From Ascaris suum (Eukaryota > Nematoda > Chromadorea > Rhabditida > Ascarididae): a DNA stretch of 64,000 nt. Shown one piece after another: positions 37,007 through 49,406 of the stretch (the first letter of the stretch is position 1; the number at the start of each line of letters is the position of its first letter). Under the pieces are notes generated by a model. It saw nothing but the letters and a program-made list of their open reading frames with translations. It was not told the DNA's origin and made no database searches. The stretch lies in assembly GCA_013433145.1 (NCBI GenBank), contig CM024182.1, positions 1,178,001 through 1,242,000 on the forward strand, written 5' to 3'. The position numbers and the translations under genes are program-made.

Positions 37007-40000
37007 GTAAGACTTTTGAATATTGCGCAAAATCGAAATCATACCCGTTTATACTCACAATATCTAATAGATTTGATTTTGAATGATCCCATTCCGTTTC
37101 ATCTGATCCCTCCATTCTCGACCTTATATTATTCTCGCTGTTGGAAATAAATTTCACCTATATATTCTTTGGTATTTTATTGTTTTACACGCGCATAGGT
37201 CTGCGACAATTCTGCACAATTCATAGACATTCAAGAAAATTGCTGTCTTTTCCTACTAAAATAACTTCTGAGGAAAAACATGAATAAAAGTATTAAATAG
37301 CAAAAAATAAGTAAGTGATCGATTAAAGAATTCTATATTTGTAAATTTCACCGAGAAAGTATTACTGAAAATTTATGTAAATAAGAATAAATTAGGAGAT
37401 TTTCAGGAAAATCACAAATGATGGCCGATCATGATAATATGCACCGTAAGCAACGACATATTTACTCATTCACCGAAAATCTAATGGTGCAATCTTGAAT
37501 CACTTTTTTTTCAATGAGAAGGCTTATTTAAATCAACGAACATAAAAGCACTCCATAGTGGAAAACATAAAAAGAAACATCAGTACAGTCACATAATAAT
37601 GCGCAAAATGAGATGTGCAATAATGGTGCAAATGGAACACAGACGAATGGTTTAAACGAAACCTTCATAGGTGGTATAAAAGAACGTTCACGAATGATTG
37701 AAATGACACCTTTAACAAATGGTGGAAATGAAACTTGTACGAATTGTTCGAATGAAACCTCAATAGATTTGTATAAATGAAACCTTTAACAAATGGTGCA
37801 ATTAAAACCTCAATAAATGATAAAAATGAAACCTCAATAAATAGTGCAAGTGAAACTGTGGACCACAAATGGAATAAGAATAAAGGAAGAAACAGAAAAC
37901 TTATATACAATAATTTTTTCACGAGGTAAAATTAGAGCATTTAAAACGACTTCATAGGCTAGCTAGAAGTAGGAACCTTTTAATGCGAAATATGAACTAT
38001 TGAAGAGGAGGGGCAAGGGGTAAAATAGAACAATTTATATTCCTCACTTATCCACATGTACGACAAAACTCATGATAAATTCTCAAAAAGTTTCATAATT
38101 TGAGCGCAATTAATGTATCGATTAGTGAATGAATTTTTATTTATTTTATTTATTCAATAATCAAACAATATTTCAAGTATAGAAATTGTAGTTAATCAAT
38201 GCAATAGTTCTGAAAGAAATATTAATACTCTATGATGAACTATAATTGAAATTCAATACAAGTTCTCGACTATAATGGATTTTTAAATAAAGCTTTGTTT
38301 TTTTTTTTATTCTCTCTTTAATAATTTTCATTTTATAATAATCAAAAAATAATTTCAAATAAGCGGAAGTGGAAAAATTTTTTCCAAGAATTTATGTATG
38401 CTAATTTGAAAATATTTTTTTTTGAAATGATCTATAAAAATTTCTAATATGAGAAAATCATCAATGAAAATAAAACATAACCGCTTATATGCTTTTGAAT
38501 TTTGTTCTTTGATGAAAATTTCACTTCATGATTAAATTTCCTAAGAATTTACAAAAAAAAAAAAAAAAATTTGCATTTGATGAAAATATTTAAAAGTTAT
38601 GCATAAGTTAGTATCCAACTGAGATTAGAATATCTCAATTTCAAGTTGCAACGTATGAAATGAATTTCTTCTTTGAGAAAAATCGCTATAAAAATATTGT
38701 TCTATTCGATGAAGGAGCGGTTATTTTATCGATCGGTAAATATGACAAAATAAGTGATACATATATTCATGCAACAAAAATTAAAACAAAATTTGGGAAT
38801 TATGTTCTCGCTCAGGTTAGTATATATTCAACAAATTGCGCTCACATATTATGCATAATACAGACCAATTATTGATAAAGGAATATCATTATATGCCATG
38901 GGTGATAAGATAACCATCTGCGATGGCGATGTGCCGATGATGAAAAGCGAGGAAGGGAAACATGGAAGAGGAAGAGGAGAGGAAAAGAATTTTGATTGAA
39001 TTCAAAACATTGTCAGAGTCTTTGTCGTGAAAGTTGTAGCCGAAAGAGTTTCGTTAATCTTTGGGATAGCATTACTTTATAGTAATACTTTATGCTTTAT
39101 TATGTTTAGAATATTTCGGCATTTCTTTAATTTAAAATGAAATATCAATCGAATCTTTAAATAATGCAGTTTTGTGTTGATCAATGAAATAGCACGATCG
39201 ATAATTGTAAATTACTTTGATAATTTCGATTATTTTTTGTTCATTTTTCTATGACTTTTATTAGAAATATATAGGAATCGTTCGCTTATTATAGTACGAT
39301 TTTTATGATTTTTTTAAATTACTTGATCTCTATGCATTAAGATAATTTGTTTGTTTTTTTTTACAGAACGTACAAAAAACAACAGTGTTATTGAAATTTG
39401 GGATTTTGGATGAAGTATTTGGGCTCAGTGAAAAAGAGCGGAAGAGAGAGGGGATTATTGGATTAGAGCTGCCTTTCTATTGCAAATAATTCCGATATTC
39501 TATTGAGGTTGATCGTTTATTGAGCACCAATTTAGTCAATTGTGCAAATTTCAGAGCCCTAAACCTGAAACGTTGAACGATTGGTATCGTATGATTTGGC
39601 AACTTAATATCGCCGTAATTGTTTGTCTTATTCCGCTATCTACTAAAGAGGATTGTGCAAAATATTTTGAAAGAAAAATTGGCAAAAAATTGAAGGTAAA
39701 ATATGACTTCCTAGTATATCCGGTTTTGACATTCCGGAATTTCGACAGGTTTTTAAAGGTGAACCTCCTAATTTTGGCAAAAAAATACCCATTCCGGTGC
39801 GAAAGTTAATCTCGACAAACCTCTCGAATCATATTCAGCGTCTTGACCGGAAAGTTGCGTTTTCTTCAAATTTTTATGCAATTTACGTTTTTTTTTTCGT
39901 TTTATCGCTACATTCAAATCATTGCAATTTAGTTGAAGTGTTTAATAACGCCTTGAATAAATTTCACGTGTGTCTGATACGAATGATCTAAGCAATTAAG

Positions 40001-42893
40001 CCTAAAGCCACTAATTACCTAAGCCTCAAAATATTCTGTACAAAATGACGTCATAATTCTTGGCTTTTAAAATAGCAAGCATAATTTTGCAATTTCAATG
40101 GTTCAATGACGCAACTATAGTTTTGCATAAATTAATTATCATAGGTGAATAAAAAAAAACTATAGTTTTGCATAAATTACCATAAATGAAATGTAAATTT
40201 TCTCGAAAATTATCTCTCATAATCGATGAATAAAATGCAATCGACTATTCGATTATTTCTTTTGCTCATTTTATTGATAATTTTATGTTTTGTTATTTGA
40301 AAAGAGCCAAATCTTTTTTCCTTTTTTTTTTTTTTTGAAAAATGGGTCATATTATTCTTCAGGAGAATCTCTATATGCTAAATCATTTTTTAAAAAGAAA
40401 TTAAAATCATAGAAAAACGATATATGGATTTTTTTTAGCTTATCATTAGGCAAAAAAAAAATTATATGATCATTGCTAAATCAATGAGAATTCAATATAA
40501 CTTCAATTTCGTCGACGATTAATTTATTTCATAGAATAAAGCAAAACACTTAAAAAATAATAAAATTCAACATAGTTCATATTTAAAGAATTTCATTTCT
40601 GAATGATTCTATTGTTTAGTGGGTGATAAATTTTAGAAATATTAGCATTTGCTATAAATTTTTATACACGATAAAATCAATCGGATGATATTTAGATAAT
40701 ATCCGGAAAAATTACTCTAATTAAAAGTTATTGCTTTAGAGATAAATTGCTCCAAAAAAAAAAAAACGAAGGGAATCATTATATTGAGTTGGAGCTGAAA
40801 CTTTTTTTTAAAGTCTCGCTAATATAAATAAATTTATGAATAATTATATCTATAAATATTATAAATTGCTTAAAATATTCAAAAGAAAATTTATTTAGCA
40901 TAAACGTTTCACAATACGTACGATAACAACACGTCGAGAAGATGAATGCAATATATACGAATTGAAAATCTCAAATAAAGATTTCAAAGAGGATGATCGA
41001 ATGATACATTTAATCAATTTTACTGAATGGAAAATTGTTAGTTAAATTATTGAAAATTAACATTCAAATATATTTCTTCAATGTGTGATTAATAATGATA
41101 ATAAGAGATATTTCATTCAAATTGGATAGTTTTCGATTAGAAATGAGCATTCATTCAAATTGTATTTTTCTTTCGAATATGATATTGAACTAAGTCGACA
41201 AATCACTGAAGATGATTTTATGTTGTTCTATTCTTTTGAGACAAAGCGAAGCTTTATATTGGAGGTGGAGCTGAAGCATAATTTGGAGCTCACGCTAGAG
41301 AATGCGTTTATTTTTCAAAGCAAAAGCGCCATTATATCCTAAAATTATCGATCGCGGTTTCTGTTACACGATTTTACAGCTATAAGGTCAGAAGACACAC
41401 TGCAGCAAGCTGATGTCTAGATGTGTATATATCTGCATGCATGCGTATGTATGTGTCTGTCTGTCCATTCCTGCCAGTTTCAGTTTGAAAGTCACTAAAA
41501 CTAGACTTATAGACATCTGCTGTATAACGTAGCATAGCACCACTACGATAACGTCCAATAGTAACGTTCAATAAGGCCCGAAAAATTCAGAAAAGATAAA
41601 ATTCTAAATATTACACGGAAGTATTCCTGCACTATGTAACGAGTGACATTGCATACTATGAGCAGAAGTGAAATTTTTTGTAGAAGCGTTGATTAAACAA
41701 TCGATTCAGTCGAAATATTGCTGCCTTACCGTGCTTGCTTCATTGTTTGCATGGGAATCGTGAATGGAATTGCAATCGTTTGCATTGCAAATAGAATTAC
41801 AAATGCAGTCGATTGCATTGCAAACATACCAGTTTTTTTCATAAGCTTCTTTACTTATTCATTTAATAATTTTGCATATCCACAATCAGTGTTTTTTACA
41901 ATTATTCTTGCGTTGAAGAAGAAGAATAGTTTTATATTGTCACCGCAGATTGTACGACCGCCAGAGCCTCGAAAGTTTCTTGCTATGATGCGTTCGGTGT
42001 GGGCCGCCGAAGCATCTGCAAAATTGGTGGATGATGATAAGACACCGCCGACGCTTGTGCATGGTGTCACAGGTACACGACGGACAGGAACATATGTTAT
42101 TATGTCAATGCTCTGTAGACAGGTAAATACTCGTTCCATTAAGGTACTGGTAATAGCGATAAGATAAGCATATATGTATGTAACGACAGGAATCTAGTTC
42201 CTGATCTCTCGAGTCCTTGACGATACCTCTATCTATTAGGCTTTCGCCTAATGCAAGGTTTTTTAACAGCCTTATTTCAAAAACGATTACACCTTTCGCT
42301 AACTGTGCATCGCATTTTCTAATCGCTCCTATAAGCAGGATTCGCATGAGACTCAATCACGACGGTAATCAGTGTACCGTTATGCAACACAGTGATATAC
42401 AATGCTGCATGTTTACTAGTGGTCTAAGGTTTTGTTGATATTTCAGCAACAAAATATGATTGGTGATTTGTCGGCAGGACAACGTTAAGTGGCATTAAGG
42501 CACTAATGCATGTATAGCAAAGTCATTTGGTATGCGACTGCATTAGTGATTGGTGATAAGCTTAATAATAACAGCTATTGGCTCATGGTACTTTTATTAT
42601 CGCATATGCAATTCTACTATGGAAGAGTATGGGACTTTTAATTTGAAGCGGTTCAAGCAGCCACCTGTCAGAAGAATGTTTGTTTATAGATGTCAGAACG
42701 TCATCAGATGTCGCTGTTGAAGATGTGCTCGAGGGTTCGTCACTTTCGTTACAGTGTTATGCGTAACCGTATCTGCTTCACGATCCTGCTGGAGTCAGCC
42801 CTTGTGTTTGCAGCAGATCAAGGTCTTGTTGACCGCTCGAATGTCGACTTCCAAAATGCTATAAAGGTATTTCTGGATAAACACGCAAGTTGA
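36911..42893 (+). CDS. Protein tyrosine phosphatase-like protein, predicted catalytically dead (gene span, 5' end missing)
   Basis: Eight exons join in phase into a classical PTP domain. Visible motifs in order: the pTyr-loop KNRYKNI, the YIHA stretch and LAQ (usually AQGP, here AQSP), the KPETLNDWYRMIWQ block, the FTEW position of the WPD loop, and the signature loop VHGVTGTRRTGTY. In active PTPs these last two read WPD and HCxxGxxRTG. Here the general-acid Asp is lost (W-K-I) and the nucleophilic Cys is Gly, while His and the phosphate-binding Arg remain. It should therefore bind rather than hydrolyse. Nematodes have expanded PTP families that include pseudophosphatases (for example EGG-3/4/5 in C. 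elegans), so this may be a scaffold or substrate-binding protein. The frame is intact throughout, so it is not an obvious pseudogene. The N-terminus is not found; start and exact 3' end are uncertain. Confidence 0.83.
37407..37445 (+). CDS. PTP-like micro-exon (39 nt)
   Basis: Acceptor gattttcag, donor cacc|gtaagc. It reads KSQMMADHDNMH in phase 1-1. It restores the usual spacing between the first helix and the KNRY motif and joins both neighbours in frame. No strong family residues are present. Confidence 0.45.
37628..37860. repeat. 25-bp minisatellite in a PTP-like gene intron
   Basis: About nine diverged copies of a unit like AAATGAAACCTTTAACAAAT plus five further bases. Clear phase points occur at 37701, 37726, 37751, 37775, 37801, 37825 and 37848. 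It lies wholly within the intron 37446-38645. Confidence 0.82.
38646..38815 (+). CDS. PTP-like exon: KNRYKNI motif
   Basis: Acceptor aatttcaag, donor CAG|gttagt. It encodes FFFEKNRYKNIVLFDEGAV then DTYIHATKI and ends YVLAQ. An alternative acceptor at 38611 would lengthen the exon but change the phase. Confidence 0.83.
39555..39695 (+). CDS. PTP-like exon: KPETLNDWYRMIWQ
   Basis: 47 codons, phase 0 at both ends (aaatttcag to AAG|gtaaaa). SPKPETLNDWYRMIWQ matches the family GPKPETVxDFWRMIW segment, with Ser in place of Gly at the start. Confidence 0.93.
39749..39853 (+). CDS. PTP-like exon: central strand region
   Basis: Follows a 53-nt intron (acceptor ttcgacag). It begins VFKGEPPNFGKKIPI, equivalent to the G-E-x-x-x-F-G segment after the YFP region of nematode PTPs. 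The donor aaa|gttgcg keeps phase 0 but is weak, so the 3' end is uncertain. Confidence 0.6.
40113..40179. repeat. Direct repeat pair AACTATAGTTTTGCATAAAT
   Basis: Two near-identical 22-nt copies begin at 40113 and 40158, 45 nt apart, inside a PTP-like gene intron. Confidence 0.85.
40899..41036 (+). CDS. PTP-like exon: up to the altered WPD loop
   Basis: 46 codons, phase 0 at both ends (aatttatttag to ATT|gttagt). It encodes RFTIRTITT, YELKISNKDF and IHLINFTEWKI. FTEW is the start of the WPD loop; Pro and Asp are replaced by Lys and Ile. Confidence 0.87.
41949..42122 (+). CDS. PTP-like exon: signature loop with Cys to Gly
   Basis: 58 codons, phase 0 at both ends (caccgcag to CAG|gtaaat). It reads PPEPRKFLAMMRSV and then PPTLVHGVTGTRRTGTYVI. 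The catalytic Cys codon is GGT (Gly) at 42063-42065; the invariant Arg is kept. Confidence 0.93.
42690..42893 (+). CDS. PTP-like exon: C-terminal helices (probably last)
   Basis: Acceptor tgtttatag, phase 0. It reads MSLLKMCSRVRHFRYSVM and then ICFTILLES, matching the helix pair V-x-x-x-R-x-Q-R-x-x-x-V and Y-x-F-I that closes PTP domains. The frame ends at TGA 42891-42893. A gtattt donor at 42867 could instead lead to another exon. Confidence 0.82.
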   Translation: MSERHQMSLLKMCSRVRHFRYSVMRNRICFTILLESALVFAADQGLVDRSNVDFQNAIKVFLDKHAS

Positions 42894-43123
42894 AAAGCGT
42901 TTGTTAGACGTTTTTTTTTTTACATAAGAGTCATTAAAAGCTGTCATGCTCGACTATTATGAGCATATCTTCCAAAATTGCTTACATATCTTCCCAAATG
43001 TCGTGCACGCCTTCCCAAATTGCGTTGATGTGTGAGGTGAGACGGGAGGATGGAATTATCCATATGCGATTTATGTCGAGCGCTCCTCGTAGACTCGATA
43101 ATTTAACCAAAAAAAAACTCCTA

Positions 43124-43129
43124 AATAAA
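43124..43129 (+). terminator. Possible AATAAA polyadenylation signal of the PTP-like gene
   Basis: AATAAA lies about 230 nt after the TGA stop on the same strand. Confidence 0.35.
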
Positions 43130-43555
43130 TGTTTGAGTATTGCTTCAAAACACCTTTTGAGAGGAAACTTCACCTATTCTCTCTCCATCAACTTCGTTAT
43201 CCATAAATTGTGGATAAAATCTAGATCTATATGAAGTATATTTTATTTCTTAGCAATAATTAGCCCCCCCCCCCCAAAAAAAAACTATGTGGTTGTAATT
43301 TCTCAACGATTTCTTTGAAAATATCTTCAAGTTTATTTTATTTAGACTATTAGAACTTAGAAAAAAAAAGCTTTATAAATTCAAAAATATCTTCAACTTA
43401 CAAAAAAAAAACATCGACTTTTTATAACAATCAAAACGCAATTGAATATTCGCAATATTCTTCGGTTAATTGAGATACACGAATAACATAAATGAAATAA
43501 TTTTAATCACAATTTAATGCAATGTTATTTTCGAAAATAAAGAATTAAAATCAAC

Positions 43556-43557
<2 letters not shown>

Positions 43558-43629
<72 letters not shown>
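43558..43629. repeat. (AT)n microsatellite
   Basis: About 36 uninterrupted AT units. Confidence 0.97.
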
Positions 43630-43632
<3 letters not shown>

Positions 43633-46139
43633 TTTTAGAATATCCGAAATGCGGTAACGATTGAAGAACAATAGCAAATTTGCATCTAAAAGAATAAAAA
43701 GATTTACGATCATCATTTGTTTGATAATTTTCGAATAATTTTTTTTTTTTAAAGCGAATAATACGAAATAAAAGTTTCAAATATTAATGAGAGAATTAAT
43801 AAATGAGAGAAATACTACTCAAGGTTGTGTGGTTTTGCAAAATGCAAGAGATTGCACTAGGCTACGTTGCACGAGGTGTGAGTACATGTTGTAGAAATTA
43901 CATTCAGCTGCGTCATGTTATACGATATGGCACATAAATGTATGAGATTGCATAATGAAGGCGAATGCGATAGATTGCAGGAGATGCGTTAAGGTTGTCC
44001 ATATGAAGTTGCAAAGGTCAGATTATGATGCACAAGCCCGCAGGTAACTACATGAGGCTATACAACGCTAGGTAGTTTTAGTTCACAATACAGCTTAAGA
44101 GGTAGCAATATCCTTTTTCTATTCTACCATTCGGCGATCGATGAAATAACAAATCAAGCTGAGCAATAACTGAGCAAGAATCAAGCTGAAACACTGGCAC
44201 GATGCACAATGCGTCGACGTTTGCTTTATCATTTATAAATGAAAGAAGCCTTTAATGAGTACAATAGCAGATATATTCCTGTCATTGCTTTGTTACTTTT
44301 GTGGATTTCGTTGAAATTGCCATACCTATATTTTTCAAAAGTACATCAATACTCTCTTATTTCATTACTTCCTCGGCATCACTCAAGTTTACCCGCAATA
44401 CTCTCTTACATTACTTCGATCATGCGGAAGCAATCCGCCTAATGATGTCCACCCGCATTAGAAAAATGCCAAAGGTGCCATAAGTCCGAGCTCGAATGTC
44501 ATGCTTCAACAGGGGAATTCTAACCAGATAAATTCAGCAAATGATTATATCAAGACAACAGCAAACGAATCTTGCACCGCCATCTATCACTTAATTAGTT
44601 GGCCGCTCTGAAATCGGGATGCTTGCATTCTGTCCATGGGACCGAAATATTTGGATATGGACAACTAACCTGCATCCTCTTCACCAAGTAAGGCGTCAGC
44701 CATGCTACAGCTGTTCGTATATCTATAGTGAAATTCAGGCTAAGCTGTAATTTGTAGCCAAATTTGGGTTGTGCCATGATGACCAGACAGATTTGAGCCA
44801 TGCTGTGAAAATCGACCGAGTTCGAGCTATGCTGCAAGTTGCAGCAAATTTCGACTATACTATAATCCATGCTAATTAAGTTCATCAATGATGATAGAAT
44901 TTTATTGAGGCATGAACAATGCACAAAACAGCAACGAACATTTAACCGTATACAAGAAAAAAAAATGAAGCAAAACCAACAAAATGTAACTACCGTAAAC
45001 CTAATATAATATCACACATTGCTATACTATATGGAAATCATATGATTAAATATTCTCATCTAGCATAGTTTTTGAGCCATCTCGAATGCTACGTAAAAGT
45101 CATAACAATTCTTCACCGTACCATAAAAGCAACAATACCCCCCCCCCCTCCCTCCCAACCAACCAGTGTCCTTAAAATTTCAAAAATCATCGCTCGAGAA
45201 AATTACTCATAGCATAGGTATCGGGAAGAAAATTCACATAATTTTCTAGCAATAAATTTTTCCACCACAACTTCATATTAGCTATTCATATAGCAAGAGT
45301 AGAAAAAAACCTTAGCAAATATATTCATAATGTTGTGGAATATTTGGCTTTAAAACGATGAAAAAATGCATTGAAATTGATGAAAAGAGCGATTTTCTTT
45401 GTTTTTTTTTTTGGTTTCAAAAACTTCTTTCTAAACTAACTGATAGCGGAAAAATTTTACTGATAGAAACAATCGCTATTTAAATATTAATCTACAATTG
45501 ATAGTTTGGCAAATGGGTGGAACAAATTCTCCACACTATCAACAATATATCGACTATTAATTCGAAGCAATGAAAAGCTATCTGATTTCTAGGAAGTAAT
45601 AGAGCCTACGTCAAGGTTCCCCTCCTCTTTCCTGGAATTTTTTCAAGATAATCGTCATCTTATTTGAAATTATTACAAGATATCGCTTCTCTTACCTGAA
45701 ATTTTCGATCGCTGAGGTCTTTAAATAGGTCTTTGATGCTATACTACTCATTGATCTATTATGCCCTCTTTATTCTAGAGTACTCTTTATGAGAGAGAAA
45801 CACTTACAACAAAAGCACTCTTTAACCAAAAATTCTCAACGATAGACCGACCGCTTTTTTAGGATTTCATATGTAATAAATTTAGGATGAGGCAAACACT
45901 TAGCGTATATTTATGAATAATTACCACATCGATCTCATAATAAAAACCTTCAAAATAAAGCAATGAATTTTTTAAGGAACATAGTGGAAAAAACAATAAT
46001 ATTTCGTTATTGCTAGTAAAGGGACGATTGCCGAGCTTTAAAAGATATCCAAAGAGGTATCAACTGAGCGCAAAAGAAATAAACCTCGACATTTCCCTTA
46101 CCCTAAATATATTAAGAAACAATAATAAACTGATCGCAT

Positions 46140-46146
<7 letters not shown>

Positions 46147-46223
<77 letters not shown>
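46147..46223. repeat. (TA)n microsatellite
   Basis: About 38 uninterrupted TA units. Confidence 0.97.
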
Positions 46224-46226
<3 letters not shown>

Positions 46227-48744
46227 TAATAAAATATTGCGTAAGACATATAACAGCCGAAAAAAATATCACAAAGTAACGCGACATCAAGATACATATA
46301 AACAGCAACTAAATTTCAAAAAAAGGAAAAAAAAAACGAATGAAGTTGATACGACGATAAGCCGATCGCATACAAGCACAAGGCCTTGATCGAGGAGTCG
46401 AGACAAGGCCCTTTTCTCTTCTCCCGCACCCCTTCCGTTTACATTCAAATTATGAGAAATTCCTCCTTCGACCGCTACTCATTGCAACCATCTTCGCATA
46501 ACATCTTTTTATTTCTTTTTAGGTTTTTATTCATTTTTATTAATATCATAAGTTTGTCTGGCGCATTCAAATTAAAATGCGAATGAGGTCCTTCTACTTG
46601 AATCCACTAAAATATGAGGGTAGGAAAAATGTCCTGCAAACTTTTCCGACAGGTCTGAAACAATTTCATATCATCTATACCAGATGAGAAATCAACTAAG
46701 TGATCGTCACTCAAATAATACTTTCAACCTATATTTGTATCTTTTTCCGGTAAATTTCCAACCAAATAATGAATATTACCTATCCACTTTTATGTCATTT
46801 AAATAAGTTCGAAGGAAATGTAAACGAAGGGAACATACAAATCTTCTTAACATCCGCAAAAATGCGCTTACAGGAAGAAAAAAAAAACAAGAAGAAAATC
46901 TCAGCAACAACAAGTAAATTAACCAACTCACTGATGGAGAAAAAAAAAAAACAAGGAATAAAAAGAACACCACGATCTCAAGAACACTAAGCATCTTCTA
47001 GTTGAATTTTTAAAAACAGTATTTACCAAACTTATCAATAATTGAACTTCAAAAATCATAAAATCAATGGCACGCTCTATGAAATCATTTCAGCTAATTA
47101 CATCAAAGATATCAAATGTGCAAAATTATGCAACCTCAGAAACCAAAAAAAAAAAAAAAAAAATAGAGAGAAAATATCTCTAAATTTCATGAAATTTACC
47201 TGATGTAAAAATTATTTGCAAACATGCAAAAAAAAAAATTTTTTTTTCCTTCCAAATCAATTGTAGACAGTAAATATTATTAAGAATTTTACCAACTAAA
47301 CAGAACTAAAAGAACAAAAAAAAAAAAACGAAGTACGCTTGAAAATCACTAAATATTTATCAATCCTCATTTCTAAGATGCGACTTCCGCCGAAGGAATC
47401 GGAAAGGTTCGCTGTTAATCTCTTCTCACTGGAAGGGAATTTTTCCCATCAACTGTAGAATACTCTCCCTCTCCCTTTCCTCTTGTCTCGTTCATTCAAA
47501 TCCTCTAGTATCTCGGATAGCATAAGTAAACCGCATATAAAACTGGCATCATTTACTAACTCATGCACTCGTCTATACAAAGCACATCTTCTTTAGAAAA
47601 TGCCCCTAGTAAATCCCAGCCATCAATGAAAATAAAAAAAAAAACAAAATACAGAAATCAAAAATTATGAAGAAAGGTTTAAAAAAAAAAAACAACTGAA
47701 CAAAAACTGCTTTTAATCAACAAATAAAAGAATCGATTAACACCGTATGTTTACCACTATATTTCTTTATTTCCGCCATTCCCGGTACCACAATAATAAC
47801 TCCACAGTTTACCCTAACGTCTAATGCTTGTAAACCTTTCACATGAATTTCTCTATCACTATGGAAATTGTGCTGTTTAATTTCTATAATGTACAACAAT
47901 ATCGAAAACCTCAATTCTAGAACAGAAAATGAAAAGAAATTAGTTATCGCTTAGATAACCCTCTCGGTCTTGCCTCGAAATAATGAGTTAAAACTAAACC
48001 ATGCTACCTAAACTTAGCCTTATTTATTCGAGCATAAATTTACCAACATTTTCTAGAATATCGAAGTTATCAAATTCCCGTGCAAAGTGCTCTGCATTTG
48101 CATTTTACACTTGAGATCAACTCTTACGCCGATATTTTTTCAACTATGTGAGCAAATATTTTCAAGATATTTTAGCCCACAATTATACACCCAAATTATG
48201 CTCTCCAATAAACTTTTTGGTGCATAACGCAGTAAACAACATCATACTTTATAATGCATTGCAGTAATATTTCAGTAGTTCCCCCCATACCCACAAATAC
48301 AAAAAATTTTACAAGAAGAATATCAATAACCCAATAAATCCCATAAAATCTTCCTCCAAACAACTTCAGAAAAAGAAATGATTTTTCTTTCATTGGGAAA
48401 TATTTCCCCAAAAATTGATGGCAAAACATTAGTTTATGAATGCTCAAATTGCACAAGTATGTAACATAAGTGGGAGCTATATATCGCACAGTTGATGCGA
48501 ATGAAATGATCACAAAACGCAAAAAAAGTAAACAAAAAACTTTGTACATGAGAAGAGAAGCAGAAGAAAACGAGCCTAGATGACATATGCGCCATCAAAA
48601 AGCGAAATGATGAAAAAGCTACCGAAAAACTACTACCAAACCCTAAAATGACAAAATTACGCATGAGAACACATAAATCTCCTGGGCAACGATCAAATTA
48701 CACAGGGAACACTTGATATAAATAACTAAAGCATCTAGCGGAAG

Positions 48745-48828
48745 CACGTATTTGAAACTGGGATCAGAACCATGGAGATTTGGATAGCGAGTCGACCTCT
48801 AACCAACCAGACTAACTGAACTTCCCCC
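48745..48828 (-). pseudogene. tRNA-like sequence or SINE head (decayed)
   Basis: On the minus strand an A-box-like TTAGTCTGGTTGG (48803-48815) lies 44 nt before a B-box-like GGTTCTGATCC (48761-48771), the spacing seen in tRNA genes. A short D-stem can be drawn, but the anticodon and T stems pair poorly, so this is not a working tRNA. A tRNA-derived SINE or tRNA pseudogene is the likely reading. Confidence 0.33.
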
Positions 48829-49406
48829 GTTGCTGTATTCTCTGCGTCCGAACATAGCCACTTTAATCTACTAACAGTTAACTGGGATTTATTAATACAA
48901 TGAAGCAAAAACTGTTTATCGAAATTTCCCTAACAATAGCTAAGGCATAAAATGCATAACGAGACAAATTGCCCACTTTTATAGAAATGAAGCCAAACAT
49001 AGACCTTCTGAACGGATTTGAAATTCGTCAAAGAAATACTCGTATTCTTTACAGCAACTAGGACGTAGAAATGCGATACAATATTAACACCGCAATATTA
49101 TACTCTATCTGCCACAAAAAGAATCCACAAAACCTTACAAATCCACAAATAACCATCTACTACTACTCGTTTTTCCACTTGGCATCTCATGAAATATTGC
49201 AAAAATGAGAAACGACGGCCGCTATCGCATTATGTCATATCAATTCCTTCCATTTATTTTTCCAGCAATATCCATGTCACGGAAACAGAGTACATTATTC
49301 TTTGGATTTGGTATCAAAATCAAAAATCCGCGGAAGATTATCCGCCTTCCCAATTCTCACAAGAAAAAATGTTCCTAAATAATGTTTGCCTTCCTCGCGA
49401 CAGAAG

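Larger units (their letters stand above)
43130..48744. other. Stretch with no recognised gene
   Basis: AT-rich DNA between the PTP-like gene and CNOT10. Contents: poly-C run at 43264-43275, (AT)n at 43558-43629, a C-rich run at 45138-45153, (TA)n at 46147-46223 and many poly-A runs. A minus-strand open stretch near 47.72-47.91 kb has no recognisable motif. Confidence 0.5.

Noticed and set aside
41160..41342. Plus-strand ORF within the phosphatase-like gene
   Set aside because: The flanking exons (ending FTEWKI and starting IVRPPEPRKF) join in phase without it, and it has no PTP motif.
44595..44924. 109-codon minus-strand ORF
   Set aside because: No motif, no splice context, and it overlaps loosely repeated GAGCCATGCTG-type words; probably a chance ORF.
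47717..47914. Minus-strand ORF with IHVKGLQALDVRVNCGVIIVV
   Set aside because: It lies downstream of the CNOT10 stop and matches no domain I know. Splice sites around it are weak.
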